A DNA stretch of 64,000 nt from Salegentibacter_A chungangensis (lineage in GTDB: Bacteria; Bacteroidota; Bacteroidia; Flavobacteriales; Flavobacteriaceae). The notes beneath the pieces are model-generated. The model was not told the origin of the DNA. It was given only the letters and a program-made list of their open reading frames with translations, and ran no database searches. The translations under genes were made by a program, and so were the position numbers. Below, piece after piece: positions 1 through 9,785 of this stretch; within the stretch, counting starts at the first letter, position 1; the number at the start of each line of letters is the position of its first letter. Location: assembly GCF_042678405.1 (NCBI RefSeq), contig NZ_JBHTLI010000001.1, forward strand, positions 1,922,001-1,986,000. The letters are read 5' to 3'.

Positions 1-1034
1 TTACGTATTTGGATAAATATTTTATTTCCGAAGCCTGCATGCTCTGCAGAAACATAACCTAAACCTATTCCTTTTTCTAACGATGGTGACATAGTGCCCG
101 ATGTAACATGGCCAATAACCTTGCCATTTTCGTCAACAATTTCATATCCCTGTCTTGGGATTCCTCTTTCATCAAGTTCGAAGGCTACAAGTTTCCTTTT
201 TGGGCCTTCTTCCTTCTCTTTCTTTAAGGCTTCAGAATTAATGAAATCTTTTGTGAATTTGGTAATCCAGCCAAGCTTTGCTTCAATAGGAGATGTGGTT
301 TCGTCTATATCGTTTCCGTAAAGACAAAACCCCATTTCCAGTCTCAGGGTATCACGCGCTGCAAGTCCAATAGGCTTGATCCCAAATTCTTCCCCTGCTT
401 CCATTACTTTGTCCCATATCTGCTCTGCATCTTCATTTCTGAAATAGATCTCGAAACCGCCACTTCCGGTATATCCGGTTGCAGAAATGATTACCTTATC
501 CACACCGGCAAATTCAGCGACCTCAAAAGTGTAGAACTTCATATTCTTAAGGTCAACATCTGTAAGCGTCTGCATAGCTTCGGCCGCCTTAGGCCCCTGT
601 ATGGCCAGTAAAGACATTTCATCAGACATATCCCGCATTGTGGCATCCATTGTGTTGTGCTGCGCGATCCAGTTCCAGTCCTTTTCAATATTTGAAGCGT
701 TCACCACCAGCATATATTTCTCGGCGTTCATTCTGTAAATAATAAGATCATCTACAATTCCGCCATCGTGATTTGGCATACAGGTGTATTGGGCTTTGCC
801 ATCTGTAAGTTTTGAAGCATCATTAGAGCTGATCTTTTGTATAAGCTCTAAAGCGTGCTCTCCTGAAATAAGAAATTCTCCCATATGGGATACATCAAAA
901 ACACCTAGTTTCTCGCGTACAGTCTGGTGCTCGATATTAACTCCTTCATAAGATACCGGCATTTGAAAACCGGCAAAGGGTACTATTTTAGCATTAAGGG
1001 ATTTATGTTTGTCTAACAGGGCAATGTCTTTCAT
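1..1034 (-). CDS. gcvT: Glycine cleavage system T protein (aminomethyltransferase), 3' end cut by window edge
   Basis: This is the aminomethyltransferase of the glycine cleavage system. It moves the methylene group from the lipoyl-bound aminomethyl of H protein to tetrahydrofolate and releases ammonia. From the ATG at 1034 there are 344 codons without a stop before the window edge; the family is about 360 residues, so only the last few are missing. Visible family motifs are VPFAGFQMPV near the N-terminus, FDVSHMGEF, the folate-domain stretch TGYTGSGGFEIYF, and the C-terminal barrel signature GHVTSGTMSPSL. No other gcv gene is in the window; in flavobacteria gcvT often stands apart from gcvP and gcvH. 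The divergent nnr gene starts 141 bp away. The identification is firm. Confidence 0.95.
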   Translation of the reverse strand, partial: MKDIALLDKHKSLNAKIVPFAGFQMPVSYEGVNIEHQTVREKLGVFDVSHMGEFLISGEHALELIQKISSNDASKLTDGKAQYTCMPNHDGGIVDDLIIYRMNAEKYMLVVNASNIEKDWNWIAQHNTMDATMRDMSDEMSLLAIQGPKAAEAMQTLTDVDLKNMKFYTFEVAEFAGVDKVIISATGYTGSGGFEIYFRNEDAEQIWDKVMEAGEEFGIKPIGLAARDTLRLEMGFCLYGNDIDETTSPIEAKLGWITKFTKDFINSEALKKEKEEGPKRKLVAFELDERGIPRQGYEIVDENGKVIGHVTSGTMSPSLEKGIGLGYVSAEHAGFGNKIFIQIR

Positions 1035-1141
1035 TTTTTCTAAAATTTGGGCAAATTTATTGAATTCGGCTAGAAAACAATATTAATTCAGGCTTTTTGT
1101 GAAGAAAACCTCAAAAATAACCAGGGCCTAAAGATATGTTT

Positions 1142-1149
1142 TATCTTTG
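1142..1149 (+). promoter_or_regulatory. Bacteroidota -7 promoter element (nnr)
   Basis: TATCTTTG matches the Bacteroidota sigma-A -7 consensus TAnnTTTG exactly and lies 25 nt before the nnr ATG. No TTG is seen at the usual -33 spacing, so the call rests on the octamer and its distance. Confidence 0.5.
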
Positions 1150-1174
1150 TGAGAAGACTTGAAATTGAAAGATA

Positions 1175-2674
1175 ATGAAGATATTTTCCGCTTCGCAATT
1201 ACAGAAAGCTGATAAGATTAGCATTGATAATCAGGGGATCACTTCTGAAGAATTGATGGAACGTGCGGCAACCCGTGCTTTTAATGAAATAGAAAATATT
1301 CTGGACGAAAACAAGACGGTAAAACTCTTCTGCGGAATTGGTAATAATGGAGGAGATGGGCTGGTGATCGCTCGCTTGCTAAAAAATAGCGGTCACAAAG
1401 CTCAAGTATATGCGGTGAATTACAGCGATAAAAGGTCTAATGATTTTTTGGCTAATAACCAGAAGCTCGAAAAGATGGGGCTTAAACCTATTGTTTTAAA
1501 GGCTGAAGAGGATTTTCCAAAGATTTCTGCAGAAGATATTGTGATTGATGCCATTTTCGGGATTGGGCTTAATCGCGGGATAAAAGGCTGGCCTGCTAAA
1601 CTCGTTCATCATATTAACCACTCGGGCGCCTTTACCATAGCGATAGATATGCCTTCGGGATTATTTTCAGATCAGGTCCCTTCAGAGAATGATGCGGTAA
1701 TTAAAGCAGACCTGTGCCTTACATTTCAGGGTCCGAAATTGGTGTTTTTTCTTCCACAAACTATGGACTACGTAAATGAATTTAAGGTCATAGATATCGG
1801 CCTGGATAAACAATACCTTGAAAGCCTGGACTCCAGCTATGAAATTACTGGAAGACTGGAAGCAGCTGCTATTTACAAGCCGAGAAAAAAGAATACCCAT
1901 AAAGGAAATTTTGGACATACGTTGATCGTTGGAGGTAGTTATGGCAAAATAGGGAGTGTTATACTTACGGCTAAAACAGCTTTAAAGAGCGGGGCCGGGT
2001 TATGCACGCTTTATATTCCGAAATGTGGTTATATTCCGGCACAAACCGCTATACCTGAGGTGATGGTACTCACTGATGAAGGTGAGGAGAAATTGTCGGA
2101 AATCGAATTCGATCTTGAACCCGATGTCATTTGTTTCGGGATGGGAACGGGGAAAGATTTGGTAACTAAAGAGGCTTTCGGGCGGTTGCTTGAAAGAACA
2201 AAAAAACCGATGCTGGTGGATGCCGACGGGTTGAATATTCTGTCTGAAAATAAAGAGTTACTGGAGTCAGTTCCCAAAAATTCTGTTCTTACGCCGCATC
2301 CCAAAGAATTGCAAAGGCTTATCGGGGAATGGAAAGATGATTTCGACAAGGTGAATAAAGTGAAAAGCTTTGTGAAAAAATACAATCTGATAATCGTTCT
2401 AAAAGGAGCCTATACATTTGTGTTTTCAGGAGAAAAGGTCTTCATTAACATTTCAGGGAATTCCGGGATGGCTACTGCCGGGAGTGGGGATGTGCTTTCG
2501 GGTGTTATTACTGCCTTGTTAAGTCAGGGATACTCTCCTGAAAATGCAGCCAGATTTGGGGTGTATCTTCACGGAAAAGCGGGCGATCTTGCGTCTGCTG
2601 ATATAGGTGCGGAAGGGATGATTTCCGGAGATATTGCCAACTATATGGGGAGAGCCTTCAAAACCCTGATTTAG
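1175..2674 (+). CDS. nnr: Bifunctional NAD(P)HX epimerase/dehydratase
   Basis: This metabolite-repair enzyme restores hydrated NADH and NADPH. The N-terminal YjeF_N domain (about residues 1-210) epimerises R- and S-NAD(P)HX. The C-terminal ADP/ATP-dependent dehydratase (about 225-499) removes the water from S-NAD(P)HX. The epimerase signature GIGNNGGDG lies near residue 55 and IDMPSGL near 158. The dehydratase carries TPHPKEL and the nucleotide-binding GSGDVLSG near 420. At 499 residues it has the usual length of the fused form. It is monocistronic, divergent from gcvT, with a good -7 element at 1142. Nothing looks broken. Confidence 0.95.
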   Translation: MKIFSASQLQKADKISIDNQGITSEELMERAATRAFNEIENILDENKTVKLFCGIGNNGGDGLVIARLLKNSGHKAQVYAVNYSDKRSNDFLANNQKLEKMGLKPIVLKAEEDFPKISAEDIVIDAIFGIGLNRGIKGWPAKLVHHINHSGAFTIAIDMPSGLFSDQVPSENDAVIKADLCLTFQGPKLVFFLPQTMDYVNEFKVIDIGLDKQYLESLDSSYEITGRLEAAAIYKPRKKNTHKGNFGHTLIVGGSYGKIGSVILTAKTALKSGAGLCTLYIPKCGYIPAQTAIPEVMVLTDEGEEKLSEIEFDLEPDVICFGMGTGKDLVTKEAFGRLLERTKKPMLVDADGLNILSENKELLESVPKNSVLTPHPKELQRLIGEWKDDFDKVNKVKSFVKKYNLIIVLKGAYTFVFSGEKVFINISGNSGMATAGSGDVLSGVITALLSQGYSPENAARFGVYLHGKAGDLASADIGAEGMISGDIANYMGRAFKTLI

Positions 2675-2833
2675 GGGTGTTAAACTATTCATTTTAAGAA
2701 TTGTTCAATATTATTGACTTAAAAAGAAATTATAGTTTTAGTCGGGTTATTCATAAAAACAGTCAATATTATTTGGAATACTTAGGGGGAAATTGGATTT
2801 TTGAGCGCGAAAAATAAATCCTCTTCAAGCCTT

Positions 2834-4345
2834 ATGCAAAATCAAACTCATTATATAAGTTCAGCAATTTTAGACCTGGAAAACATCCAGGAAATATTAG
2901 TTCAAAATAGAAAGCTTGCCCTTAGTGATGAGGCCAAACTGAATATTGAAAAATCAAGAGAGTACTTAAACAAAAAGATAACCGAAAGCAGTAAGCCTGT
3001 TTATGGCATCAATACCGGTTTTGGCGCTCTTTGTAATGTAAAGATTACTCCAGAGAAACTTACCGAGTTGCAGGAGAACCTTGTGAAGTCTCACGCCTGC
3101 GGGACGGGAGAAAGGGTTAGTAAGCCTGTGATAAAGCTGATGCTGCTGCTTAAAATTCAGTCTTTGAGTTACGGGAATTCAGGAATCGCCCTTCAAACCG
3201 TAAAACGCCTTATCGATTTCTATAATGAAGATATACTGCCGGTGGTTTATGAGCAGGGATCTCTTGGAGCTTCAGGAGACCTGGCGCCTTTAGCGCATCT
3301 GGCACTTCCGCTAATCGGGGAGGGAGAGGTTTATTTTGAAGGAGGAGTTGTATCGGGTGCGGAGATCCTGAAAAATAAAGGCTGGGATCCAATCAAGCTT
3401 CAGTCTAAAGAAGGTCTGGCACTGCTTAACGGGACTCAATTTATGAGCGCCCACGCGGTTTATTCGTTAATCAAGGCTTATAAACTTTCTTATATGGCCG
3501 ATATGGTGAGTGCTGTGTCTATGGATGCATTCGATTGCAATATGTCCCCCTTCGATGAGCTTGTGCATTTGGTAAGACCTCACCGCGGGCAGATCAAAAC
3601 CGCCGAGCGGATCAGGAAATTCCTTGATGGAAGTGAGATAGCAGAGCAGGAGAAAGATAATGTTCAGGATCCTTATTCTTTTAGGTGTGTGCCCCAGGTT
3701 CACGGAGCAACAAAGGATACCCTGGCTTTTGTAAGAAAAACCGTAAAGACTGAAATAAATTCGGTTACAGATAATCCGAATATCTTTATTGATGCTGACA
3801 AGATTATTTCCGGAGGAAATTTTCACGGACAGCCATTAGCTTTGGCTTTAGATTACCTTGGGATAGCGATGGCGGAATTGGCGAATATTTCTGAGCGAAG
3901 AACATATCAGTTGGTATCAGGTCTTCGTGGGTTACCAAATTTTCTTGTAGAAAATCCAGGTCTGAATAGTGGGTTTATGATTCCTCAATATACCGCGGCC
4001 AGTATTGTTAGTCAGAATAAACAACTGGCGGTTCCTGCATCTGTAGATTCCATTGTTTCTTCCAATGGGCAGGAAGATCATGTAAGTATGGGGGCTAATA
4101 GTGCAACCAAAACCTTGCGAATTATAGAGAATGTCAACTCAGTTCTGGCTATAGAATTGTTCAATGCTTCCCAGGCCATACATTTTAGAGAGCCTGCAAA
4201 ATCTTCAGGAATGCTTCAGGCTTTTCTTGGTAATTTCCGGGAAGATGTGCCGGTGCTTGCAGAAGATGTGACGATGGCACCGTTAATTAAAAAAGCAAAA
4301 GAATTTCTTGATTCATATGGTATGGAAGAGAATGTATTTGAATAA
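2834..4345 (+). CDS. hutH: Histidine ammonia-lyase
   Basis: An aromatic amino acid lyase of the MIO family, most likely converting L-histidine to urocanate. The Ala-Ser-Gly that cyclises to the MIO prosthetic group is in GSLGASGDLAPLAH, about residues 146-148 from this start. YGINTGFG carries the catalytic Tyr, and NLVKSHACGTG has the Ser-His pair typical of HutH. That pair also occurs in flavobacterial tyrosine ammonia-lyases, but DPYSFRCVPQVHGA and GNFHGQPLA favour HutH. I chose ATG 2834 because the family begins close to the ISSAILDLENIQ segment; an in-frame TTG at 2801 would add 11 poorly conserved residues. No hutU, hutI or hutG lies nearby, so substrate choice is not supported by context. 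Confidence 0.85.
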   Translation: MQNQTHYISSAILDLENIQEILVQNRKLALSDEAKLNIEKSREYLNKKITESSKPVYGINTGFGALCNVKITPEKLTELQENLVKSHACGTGERVSKPVIKLMLLLKIQSLSYGNSGIALQTVKRLIDFYNEDILPVVYEQGSLGASGDLAPLAHLALPLIGEGEVYFEGGVVSGAEILKNKGWDPIKLQSKEGLALLNGTQFMSAHAVYSLIKAYKLSYMADMVSAVSMDAFDCNMSPFDELVHLVRPHRGQIKTAERIRKFLDGSEIAEQEKDNVQDPYSFRCVPQVHGATKDTLAFVRKTVKTEINSVTDNPNIFIDADKIISGGNFHGQPLALALDYLGIAMAELANISERRTYQLVSGLRGLPNFLVENPGLNSGFMIPQYTAASIVSQNKQLAVPASVDSIVSSNGQEDHVSMGANSATKTLRIIENVNSVLAIELFNASQAIHFREPAKSSGMLQAFLGNFREDVPVLAEDVTMAPLIKKAKEFLDSYGMEENVFE

Positions 4346-4372
4346 TTAATGAGTTTCCAGAAAGTTATAAAT

Positions 4373-4405
4373 AAAAAAAGCTGCCGTAATCAGGCAGCTT
4401 TTTTT
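4373..4405. terminator. Bidirectional intrinsic terminator between hutH and clpC
   Basis: AAAAAAGCTGCC, a 7-nt loop (GTAATCA), then GGCAGCTTTTTT. With A/T runs on both sides it can stop transcripts from either of the two converging genes. Confidence 0.85.
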
Positions 4406-4422
4406 ATTGAATTCAATTTTTA

Positions 4423-6984
4423 TCATTCGGATTCAGCTTCTTTTTTTGAAGCTTTTTCCACCTTTATGGTCAGCTCATTTTTCTTTTCATCCAGATCCAT
4501 AAAGATCTTGTCTCCTTCAGCAACTTTAGAGTTGATGATTTCTTCGGCAAGGGCATCTTCAATGTATTTCTGAATTGCCCTGTTCAAGGGTCTTGCTCCG
4601 TATTGCTTGTCAAAACCTTTATCGGCAATAAAGTCTTTAGCCTTATCGCTAAGGGAAAGGTCATAACCAAGAGCGCCAATTCTTTCGAATAGTTTTGCAA
4701 GCTCAATATCGATGATCTTGTGGATATCATCGCGCTCAAGAGAGTTGAAGATCACCACATCGTCAATACGGTTAAGGAACTCCGGTGCAAATGCTTTTTT
4801 AAGGGCATTTTCAATAACACTCCTTGCATTATCATCGGCCTGTGATCTTTGAGAGGCAGTACCAAATCCTACACCCTGGCCAAAATCCTTAAGTTTTCTG
4901 GCCCCGATATTGGAGGTCATGATGATTATGGTGTTCCTGAAGTCGATCTTACGACCAAGACTATCTGTTAAATAACCATCATCAAGCACCTGTAGCAGCA
5001 TGTTAAACACATCTGGATGAGCTTTTTCAACTTCATCCAGGAGTATCACGGCGTAAGGCTTTCTTCTTACCTTCTCAGTAAGTTGCCCACCTTCTTCGTA
5101 ACCGACATATCCCGGAGGTGCTCCAATCAATCTAGATACAGCGAACTTTTCCATATATTCACTCATATCTATCCTGATCAAGGCGTCATCATTATCAAAT
5201 AATTCTCTAGCAAGTACCTTTGCCAGCTGGGTTTTACCAACCCCGGTTTGACCAAGGAAAATAAAGGATCCTATAGGTTTATTAGGGTCTTTAAGCCCGG
5301 CACGGTTTCTTTGAATGGCTTTCACCACTTTGCCTACTGCATTATCCTGCCCGATAACCTTACCTTTTATTTTCTTAGGTAGTTCAACCAGTTTGTTACT
5401 TTCGGTTTGGGCTATACGGTTTACAGGGACACCTGTCATCATAGAGACCACGTCGGCAACGCTGTCTTCAGAAACTGTTTCCTTGTGTTTCTTGGATTCT
5501 TCTTCCCATTTTTGTTGAGCTATGCTAAGTTCTTTTTCAAGATTCTTCTCATCATCCCTTAACTTGGCAGCCTCTTCATATTTCTGTTTTTTAACAACAG
5601 AATTTTTATTTTCTCTTACTTCTTCAAGTTTGGCTTCAAGCTCAATAATCTTTTTAGGGACATCTATATTAGTGATATGAACCCTGGAGCCCGCTTCATC
5701 TAAAGCATCGATGGCTTTATCCGGAAGGAACCTGTCTGTCATATACCTGTTGGTAAGTTTTACACAGGCCTCGATAGCCTCAGGAGTATAGATCACGTTA
5801 TGGTGGTCTTCGTATTTGTCCTTGATATTATTAAGGATCTCGATGGTTTCTTCTACTGTTGTAGGTTCAACGATCACCTTCTGGAATCTTCTTTCCAGGG
5901 CACCATCTTTTTCGATATACTGTCTGTACTCATCCAGAGTAGTAGCTCCAATACATTGAATCTCACCTCTTGCAAGTGCAGGTTTGAACATATTACTTGC
6001 GTCAAGACTTCCTGTGGCACCGCCGGCGCCTACAATAGTATGTATCTCGTCTATAAATAGAATGATGTCGTCGTTCTTTTCGAGCTCATTCATCACGGCT
6101 TTCATACGCTCTTCGAACTGTCCGCGGTATTTTGTTCCGGCAACCAGGCTGGCAAGGTCTAAAGTAACCACCCGTTTATCGAATAAAATTCGGGATACTT
6201 TACGTTTTACGATCCTTAAGGCAAGACCTTCAGCAATTGCAGATTTACCAACCCCCGGTTCTCCTATTAGGAGCGGGTTGTTTTTTTTACGACGGCTTAG
6301 AATTTGTGAAACCCTTTCGATTTCCTTTTCACGACCCACAACAGGGTCCAGCTTATCCAGTTCTGCTAAGGCTGTAAGGTCCCTTCCGAAATTATCCAAG
6401 ACCGGAGTCTTTGATTTCTTGGAGGTTTTCCCCGGGCCGGCACTGCCGCTAAACGGATTATCACGGGTAGGGTCGTCTGCCGCACTGTCTTCATCTGAGA
6501 AAGATTCTGCAGTCGGTCCCTGATAATCATTATCGTCGTTAGCAATCATATATTTAAACTGATCCTTAACTCCGTCATAATCTATCTTGAGCTTATTTAA
6601 AAGCTTAGTGGTAGGATCGTTCTCATTTCTAAGTATGCACAATAGTAAGTGTGCGGTATTAATGTTCGAACTCTGGAATAGTTTAGCTTCCAGGAAAGTG
6701 GTCTTTAAGGCTCTTTCTGCCTGGCGGGTAAGGTGCAGATTTCTCTTTTCGTTAGAAACCATTGCAGTATCAGGATTGGCCGGGCTCAAGATCTCTACTT
6801 TTCTTCTTAAGTGACCTAAATCTATATCTAATGCATTTAAAATATCTATAGCTTTCCCATCTCCATCTCGCAAAAGACCAAGCATAAGATGTTCGGTGCC
6901 AATAAAGTCGTGGCCCAATCTCAATGCTTCCTCCTTGCTGTAAGCAATAACATCTTTTACTCTTGGTGAAAAATTATCATCCAT
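4423..6984 (-). CDS. clpC: ATP-dependent Clp protease ATP-binding subunit ClpC
   Basis: A class I Hsp100/Clp AAA+ unfoldase that feeds substrates to ClpP. Order of parts: the N-terminal double Clp-N repeat (residues 1-150), an acidic linker, AAA+ domain 1 with Walker A GEPGVGKS at 241-248, a ClpC-type coiled M domain (around 430-470, UVR-like), and AAA+ domain 2 with Walker A GQTGVGKT. A VGF tripeptide in FGQGVGFGTA is the ClpP-docking loop, so it is a protease partner rather than a ClpB disaggregase. I start at ATG 6984 (MDDNFSPRVK, 853 aa), which has an AAAGGA Shine-Dalgarno and begins where the family begins. An in-frame ATG at 7029 would add 15 unconserved residues. clpP is not in the window. 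Confidence 0.96.
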   Translation of the reverse strand: MDDNFSPRVKDVIAYSKEEALRLGHDFIGTEHLMLGLLRDGDGKAIDILNALDIDLGHLRRKVEILSPANPDTAMVSNEKRNLHLTRQAERALKTTFLEAKLFQSSNINTAHLLLCILRNENDPTTKLLNKLKIDYDGVKDQFKYMIANDDNDYQGPTAESFSDEDSAADDPTRDNPFSGSAGPGKTSKKSKTPVLDNFGRDLTALAELDKLDPVVGREKEIERVSQILSRRKKNNPLLIGEPGVGKSAIAEGLALRIVKRKVSRILFDKRVVTLDLASLVAGTKYRGQFEERMKAVMNELEKNDDIILFIDEIHTIVGAGGATGSLDASNMFKPALARGEIQCIGATTLDEYRQYIEKDGALERRFQKVIVEPTTVEETIEILNNIKDKYEDHHNVIYTPEAIEACVKLTNRYMTDRFLPDKAIDALDEAGSRVHITNIDVPKKIIELEAKLEEVRENKNSVVKKQKYEEAAKLRDDEKNLEKELSIAQQKWEEESKKHKETVSEDSVADVVSMMTGVPVNRIAQTESNKLVELPKKIKGKVIGQDNAVGKVVKAIQRNRAGLKDPNKPIGSFIFLGQTGVGKTQLAKVLARELFDNDDALIRIDMSEYMEKFAVSRLIGAPPGYVGYEEGGQLTEKVRRKPYAVILLDEVEKAHPDVFNMLLQVLDDGYLTDSLGRKIDFRNTIIIMTSNIGARKLKDFGQGVGFGTASQRSQADDNARSVIENALKKAFAPEFLNRIDDVVIFNSLERDDIHKIIDIELAKLFERIGALGYDLSLSDKAKDFIADKGFDKQYGARPLNRAIQKYIEDALAEEIINSKVAEGDKIFMDLDEKKNELTIKVEKASKKEAESE

Positions 6985-7064
6985 TTTATTTTCCTTTCTC
7001 TCTAATTTTATTTTACTCAAATGGTTCAAAAACTGTACCTGTTATTGAGTCGTAAGCTAATTGA

Positions 7065-7072
7065 CAAAATTA
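7065..7072 (-). promoter_or_regulatory. Bacteroidota -7 promoter element (clpC)
   Basis: On the minus strand this reads TAATTTTG, an exact TAnnTTTG match, 80 nt upstream of the clpC ATG in the clpC/gyrA divergent gap. I see no TTG at the normal -33 spacing. Confidence 0.4.
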
Positions 7073-7232
7073 CTTTTAATTATCAAAGTGGAAAGTAGTG
7101 AACTTATTAACCAAATTCCACTAAAAATTTGTTAATAAAATTTGTTAAAAGTTGGCACTAAAGCGGCGTGAAACACCGATAAAATATGTAAATTGGCACG
7201 TTAGATTTTTGAACTAAAATAAACTACTTAAT

Positions 7233-9764
7233 ATGGCTGAAGGAGAAAAGTTAATTCCTATCAACATTGAAGACGAAATGAAATCGGCCTACATTGATTA
7301 TTCAATGTCGGTCATTGTGTCACGTGCATTACCCGATGTTCGTGACGGGTTAAAGCCAGTACACCGTAGGGTTCTGTTTGGAATGTATGAACTTGGAGTA
7401 CTTTCTAACAGGGCGTATAAGAAGTCTGCCAGAATTGTGGGTGAGGTGCTTGGTAAGTATCACCCTCACGGGGATTCTTCAGTATATGACACCATGGTTA
7501 GAATGGCCCAGGAATGGAGTATGAGATATATGCTTGTTGATGGGCAGGGTAACTTTGGTTCAGTAGACGGCGACAGTCCTGCAGCAATGCGTTATACGGA
7601 GGCTCGTATGCGTAAGATAAGCGAGGATATGCTTGCAGATATTGATAAAGAAACTGTAGATACTCAGCTTAACTTTGATGACTCTCTTAATGAACCTGTA
7701 GTATTGCCAACCCGTATTCCTAATTTATTAGTGAATGGGGCAAGTGGTATTGCAGTAGGTATGGCTACCAATATGGCGCCGCATAACCTTTCGGAAGTTA
7801 TAGACGGGACTATAGCGTATATTGATAATCACGATATCGAAATAGATGAGCTTATAGAGCACATTAAAGCTCCTGACTTTCCAACCGGAGGAATCATTTA
7901 TGGTTACGACGGAGTTCGTGAAGCCTTTAAAACCGGGAAAGGTCGTATCGTAATGCGGGCCAAGACCCAGCTTGAGGAGGTTAATGGGCGTGAGAGCATT
8001 GTGGTTACAGAGATCCCTTATCAGGTAAATAAGGCCGATATGATCAAAAAGACGGCCGACCTTATTAATGACAAGAAAATTGAAGGGATTAGCCTGATTA
8101 GAGATGAATCTGACCGTAACGGAATGAGGATCGTGTATCAGCTTAAAAGAGATGCTATCCCTAATATTGTATTAAACACTTTGTTTAAGCACACCGCTCT
8201 TCAGTCTTCTTTTAGTGTGAATAATATTGCACTTGTTAACGGAAGACCGGAATTGCTCAATCTTAAGGATATCATTTATCACTTTGTTGAGCATCGTCAC
8301 GTAGTGGTGGTTCGTCGTACCGAATACGAACTTAAGAAGGCTGAAGACAGGGCGCATATATTGGAAGGATTGATCATTGCTTCAGATAATATTGATGAAG
8401 TAATAGCGCTCATAAGAGCTTCCGGAAATGCTGAAGAAGCAAGGGAGAAGCTGATGGAGCGTTTTGAACTTACCGAAGTTCAGGCGCGCGCTATCGTTGA
8501 AATGCGACTTAGACAACTTACCGGCCTGGAGCAGGATAAGTTAAGAGCTGAATATGAAGAGATCTTAAAAACCATTGAAGACCTTAAGGATATTCTTGCC
8601 CGTAAAGAGCGAAGAATGGAGGTGATAAAGAATGAATTAATTGAGGTTAAGGAGAAATTCGGTGACGAACGAAGATCTGTGATCGAATATTCAGGAGGTG
8701 ACCTTAGCATAGAAGATATGATCCCTGATGAGCGGGTGGTTATCACCATTTCTCACGCCGGATATATTAAAAGGACTTCCCTTAACGAATACAAGACTCA
8801 GAACAGGGGAGGAGTTGGACAGAAAGGATCTACCACAAGAAACGAAGATTTTCTTGAGTATCTTTTCACCGGAACCAACCACCAGTATATGATCTTCTTT
8901 ACTCAAAAAGGGAAATGTTTCTGGATGAGGGTTTTTGAAATTCCTGAAGGAAGTAAAGCTTCTAAAGGTAGAGCTATTCAAAACCTTATCAATATAGATC
9001 CCGATGACAGAGTGAAGGCATTTATCTGTACCCAGGACCTCAAAGATGAGGAATACGTCAACAATCACTTTGTAATTATGGCCACGAAGAAAGGTCAGGT
9101 GAAAAAGACTTCTCTGGAGCAATATTCAAGACCAAGAACTAACGGGATTAATGCTATTACCATTAAAGAAGGTGATGAGCTGCTTGAAGCCAAATTAACC
9201 GATGGGAACAGTGAAGTGATGCTTGCCGTAAAGAGCGGAAAAGCCATTAGGTTCGAAGAAGGCAAGACAAGACCTATGGGTAGAAATGCTTCGGGAGTTA
9301 GAGGTATCACTCTGGCTGACGATGATGATGAAGTTGTAGGAATGGTGTCCGTAAGTGACCAGGAATCTGACATATTGGTAGTTTCTGAAAAAGGTTACGG
9401 AAAAAGATCCAGTCTTGAGGACTATCGTGTAACGAACCGTGGTGGTAAAGGAGTTAAAACGATTTCTATCAGTGAAAAGACAGGACATCTTGTCGCAATA
9501 AAGAATGTATCAGACAATGATGACCTGATGATCATAAACAAGTCGGGTATTGCCATTAGAATGGAGGTTGAAAGCCTGCGGGTTATGGGTCGTGCAACTC
9601 AGGGAGTTAGACTTATAAACCTGAAAGGCAAAGATGCAATTGCCGCTGTTGCAAAAGTAATGCATGATGAAGATGATGTAGAAGCTATGGAGGATGCTGA
9701 AACCCCTGATGCGACAGGAAATGCCACCGATGGCACAACTATTGCAGATAATAGTGAAGAATAA
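7233..9764 (+). CDS. gyrA: DNA gyrase subunit A
   Basis: The DNA-cleaving subunit of gyrase, which introduces negative supercoils with GyrB. The breakage-reunion domain holds the catalytic Tyr at residue 121 in AAMRYTEARM. The quinolone-resistance region reads HPHGDSSVYDTM; the positions equivalent to E. coli Ser83 and Asp87 are Ser82 and Asp86, i.e. the sensitive-type residues. The GyrA box, QNRGGVG, is in the C-terminal beta-pinwheel at about residue 529 and marks a gyrase rather than topoisomerase IV. The protein ends in a strongly acidic tail of about 40 residues. At 843 aa the length is normal. A TPR gene follows after 21 bp and is probably co-transcribed. Confidence 0.97.
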   Translation: MAEGEKLIPINIEDEMKSAYIDYSMSVIVSRALPDVRDGLKPVHRRVLFGMYELGVLSNRAYKKSARIVGEVLGKYHPHGDSSVYDTMVRMAQEWSMRYMLVDGQGNFGSVDGDSPAAMRYTEARMRKISEDMLADIDKETVDTQLNFDDSLNEPVVLPTRIPNLLVNGASGIAVGMATNMAPHNLSEVIDGTIAYIDNHDIEIDELIEHIKAPDFPTGGIIYGYDGVREAFKTGKGRIVMRAKTQLEEVNGRESIVVTEIPYQVNKADMIKKTADLINDKKIEGISLIRDESDRNGMRIVYQLKRDAIPNIVLNTLFKHTALQSSFSVNNIALVNGRPELLNLKDIIYHFVEHRHVVVVRRTEYELKKAEDRAHILEGLIIASDNIDEVIALIRASGNAEEAREKLMERFELTEVQARAIVEMRLRQLTGLEQDKLRAEYEEILKTIEDLKDILARKERRMEVIKNELIEVKEKFGDERRSVIEYSGGDLSIEDMIPDERVVITISHAGYIKRTSLNEYKTQNRGGVGQKGSTTRNEDFLEYLFTGTNHQYMIFFTQKGKCFWMRVFEIPEGSKASKGRAIQNLINIDPDDRVKAFICTQDLKDEEYVNNHFVIMATKKGQVKKTSLEQYSRPRTNGINAITIKEGDELLEAKLTDGNSEVMLAVKSGKAIRFEEGKTRPMGRNASGVRGITLADDDDEVVGMVSVSDQESDILVVSEKGYGKRSSLEDYRVTNRGGKGVKTISISEKTGHLVAIKNVSDNDDLMIINKSGIAIRMEVESLRVMGRATQGVRLINLKGKDAIAAVAKVMHDEDDVEAMEDAETPDATGNATDGTTIADNSEE

Positions 9765-9785
9765 TTAAATAATAAACCAAAACAC

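Noticed and set aside
4349..4573. Plus-strand frame running through the hutH/clpC terminator.
   Set aside because: It is made of the terminator T-run and antisense clpC codons.
5984..6523. 179-codon plus-strand frame inside clpC.
   Set aside because: Antisense to a strongly conserved gene, Ser/Arg/Leu-rich composition of a shadow, no family features.
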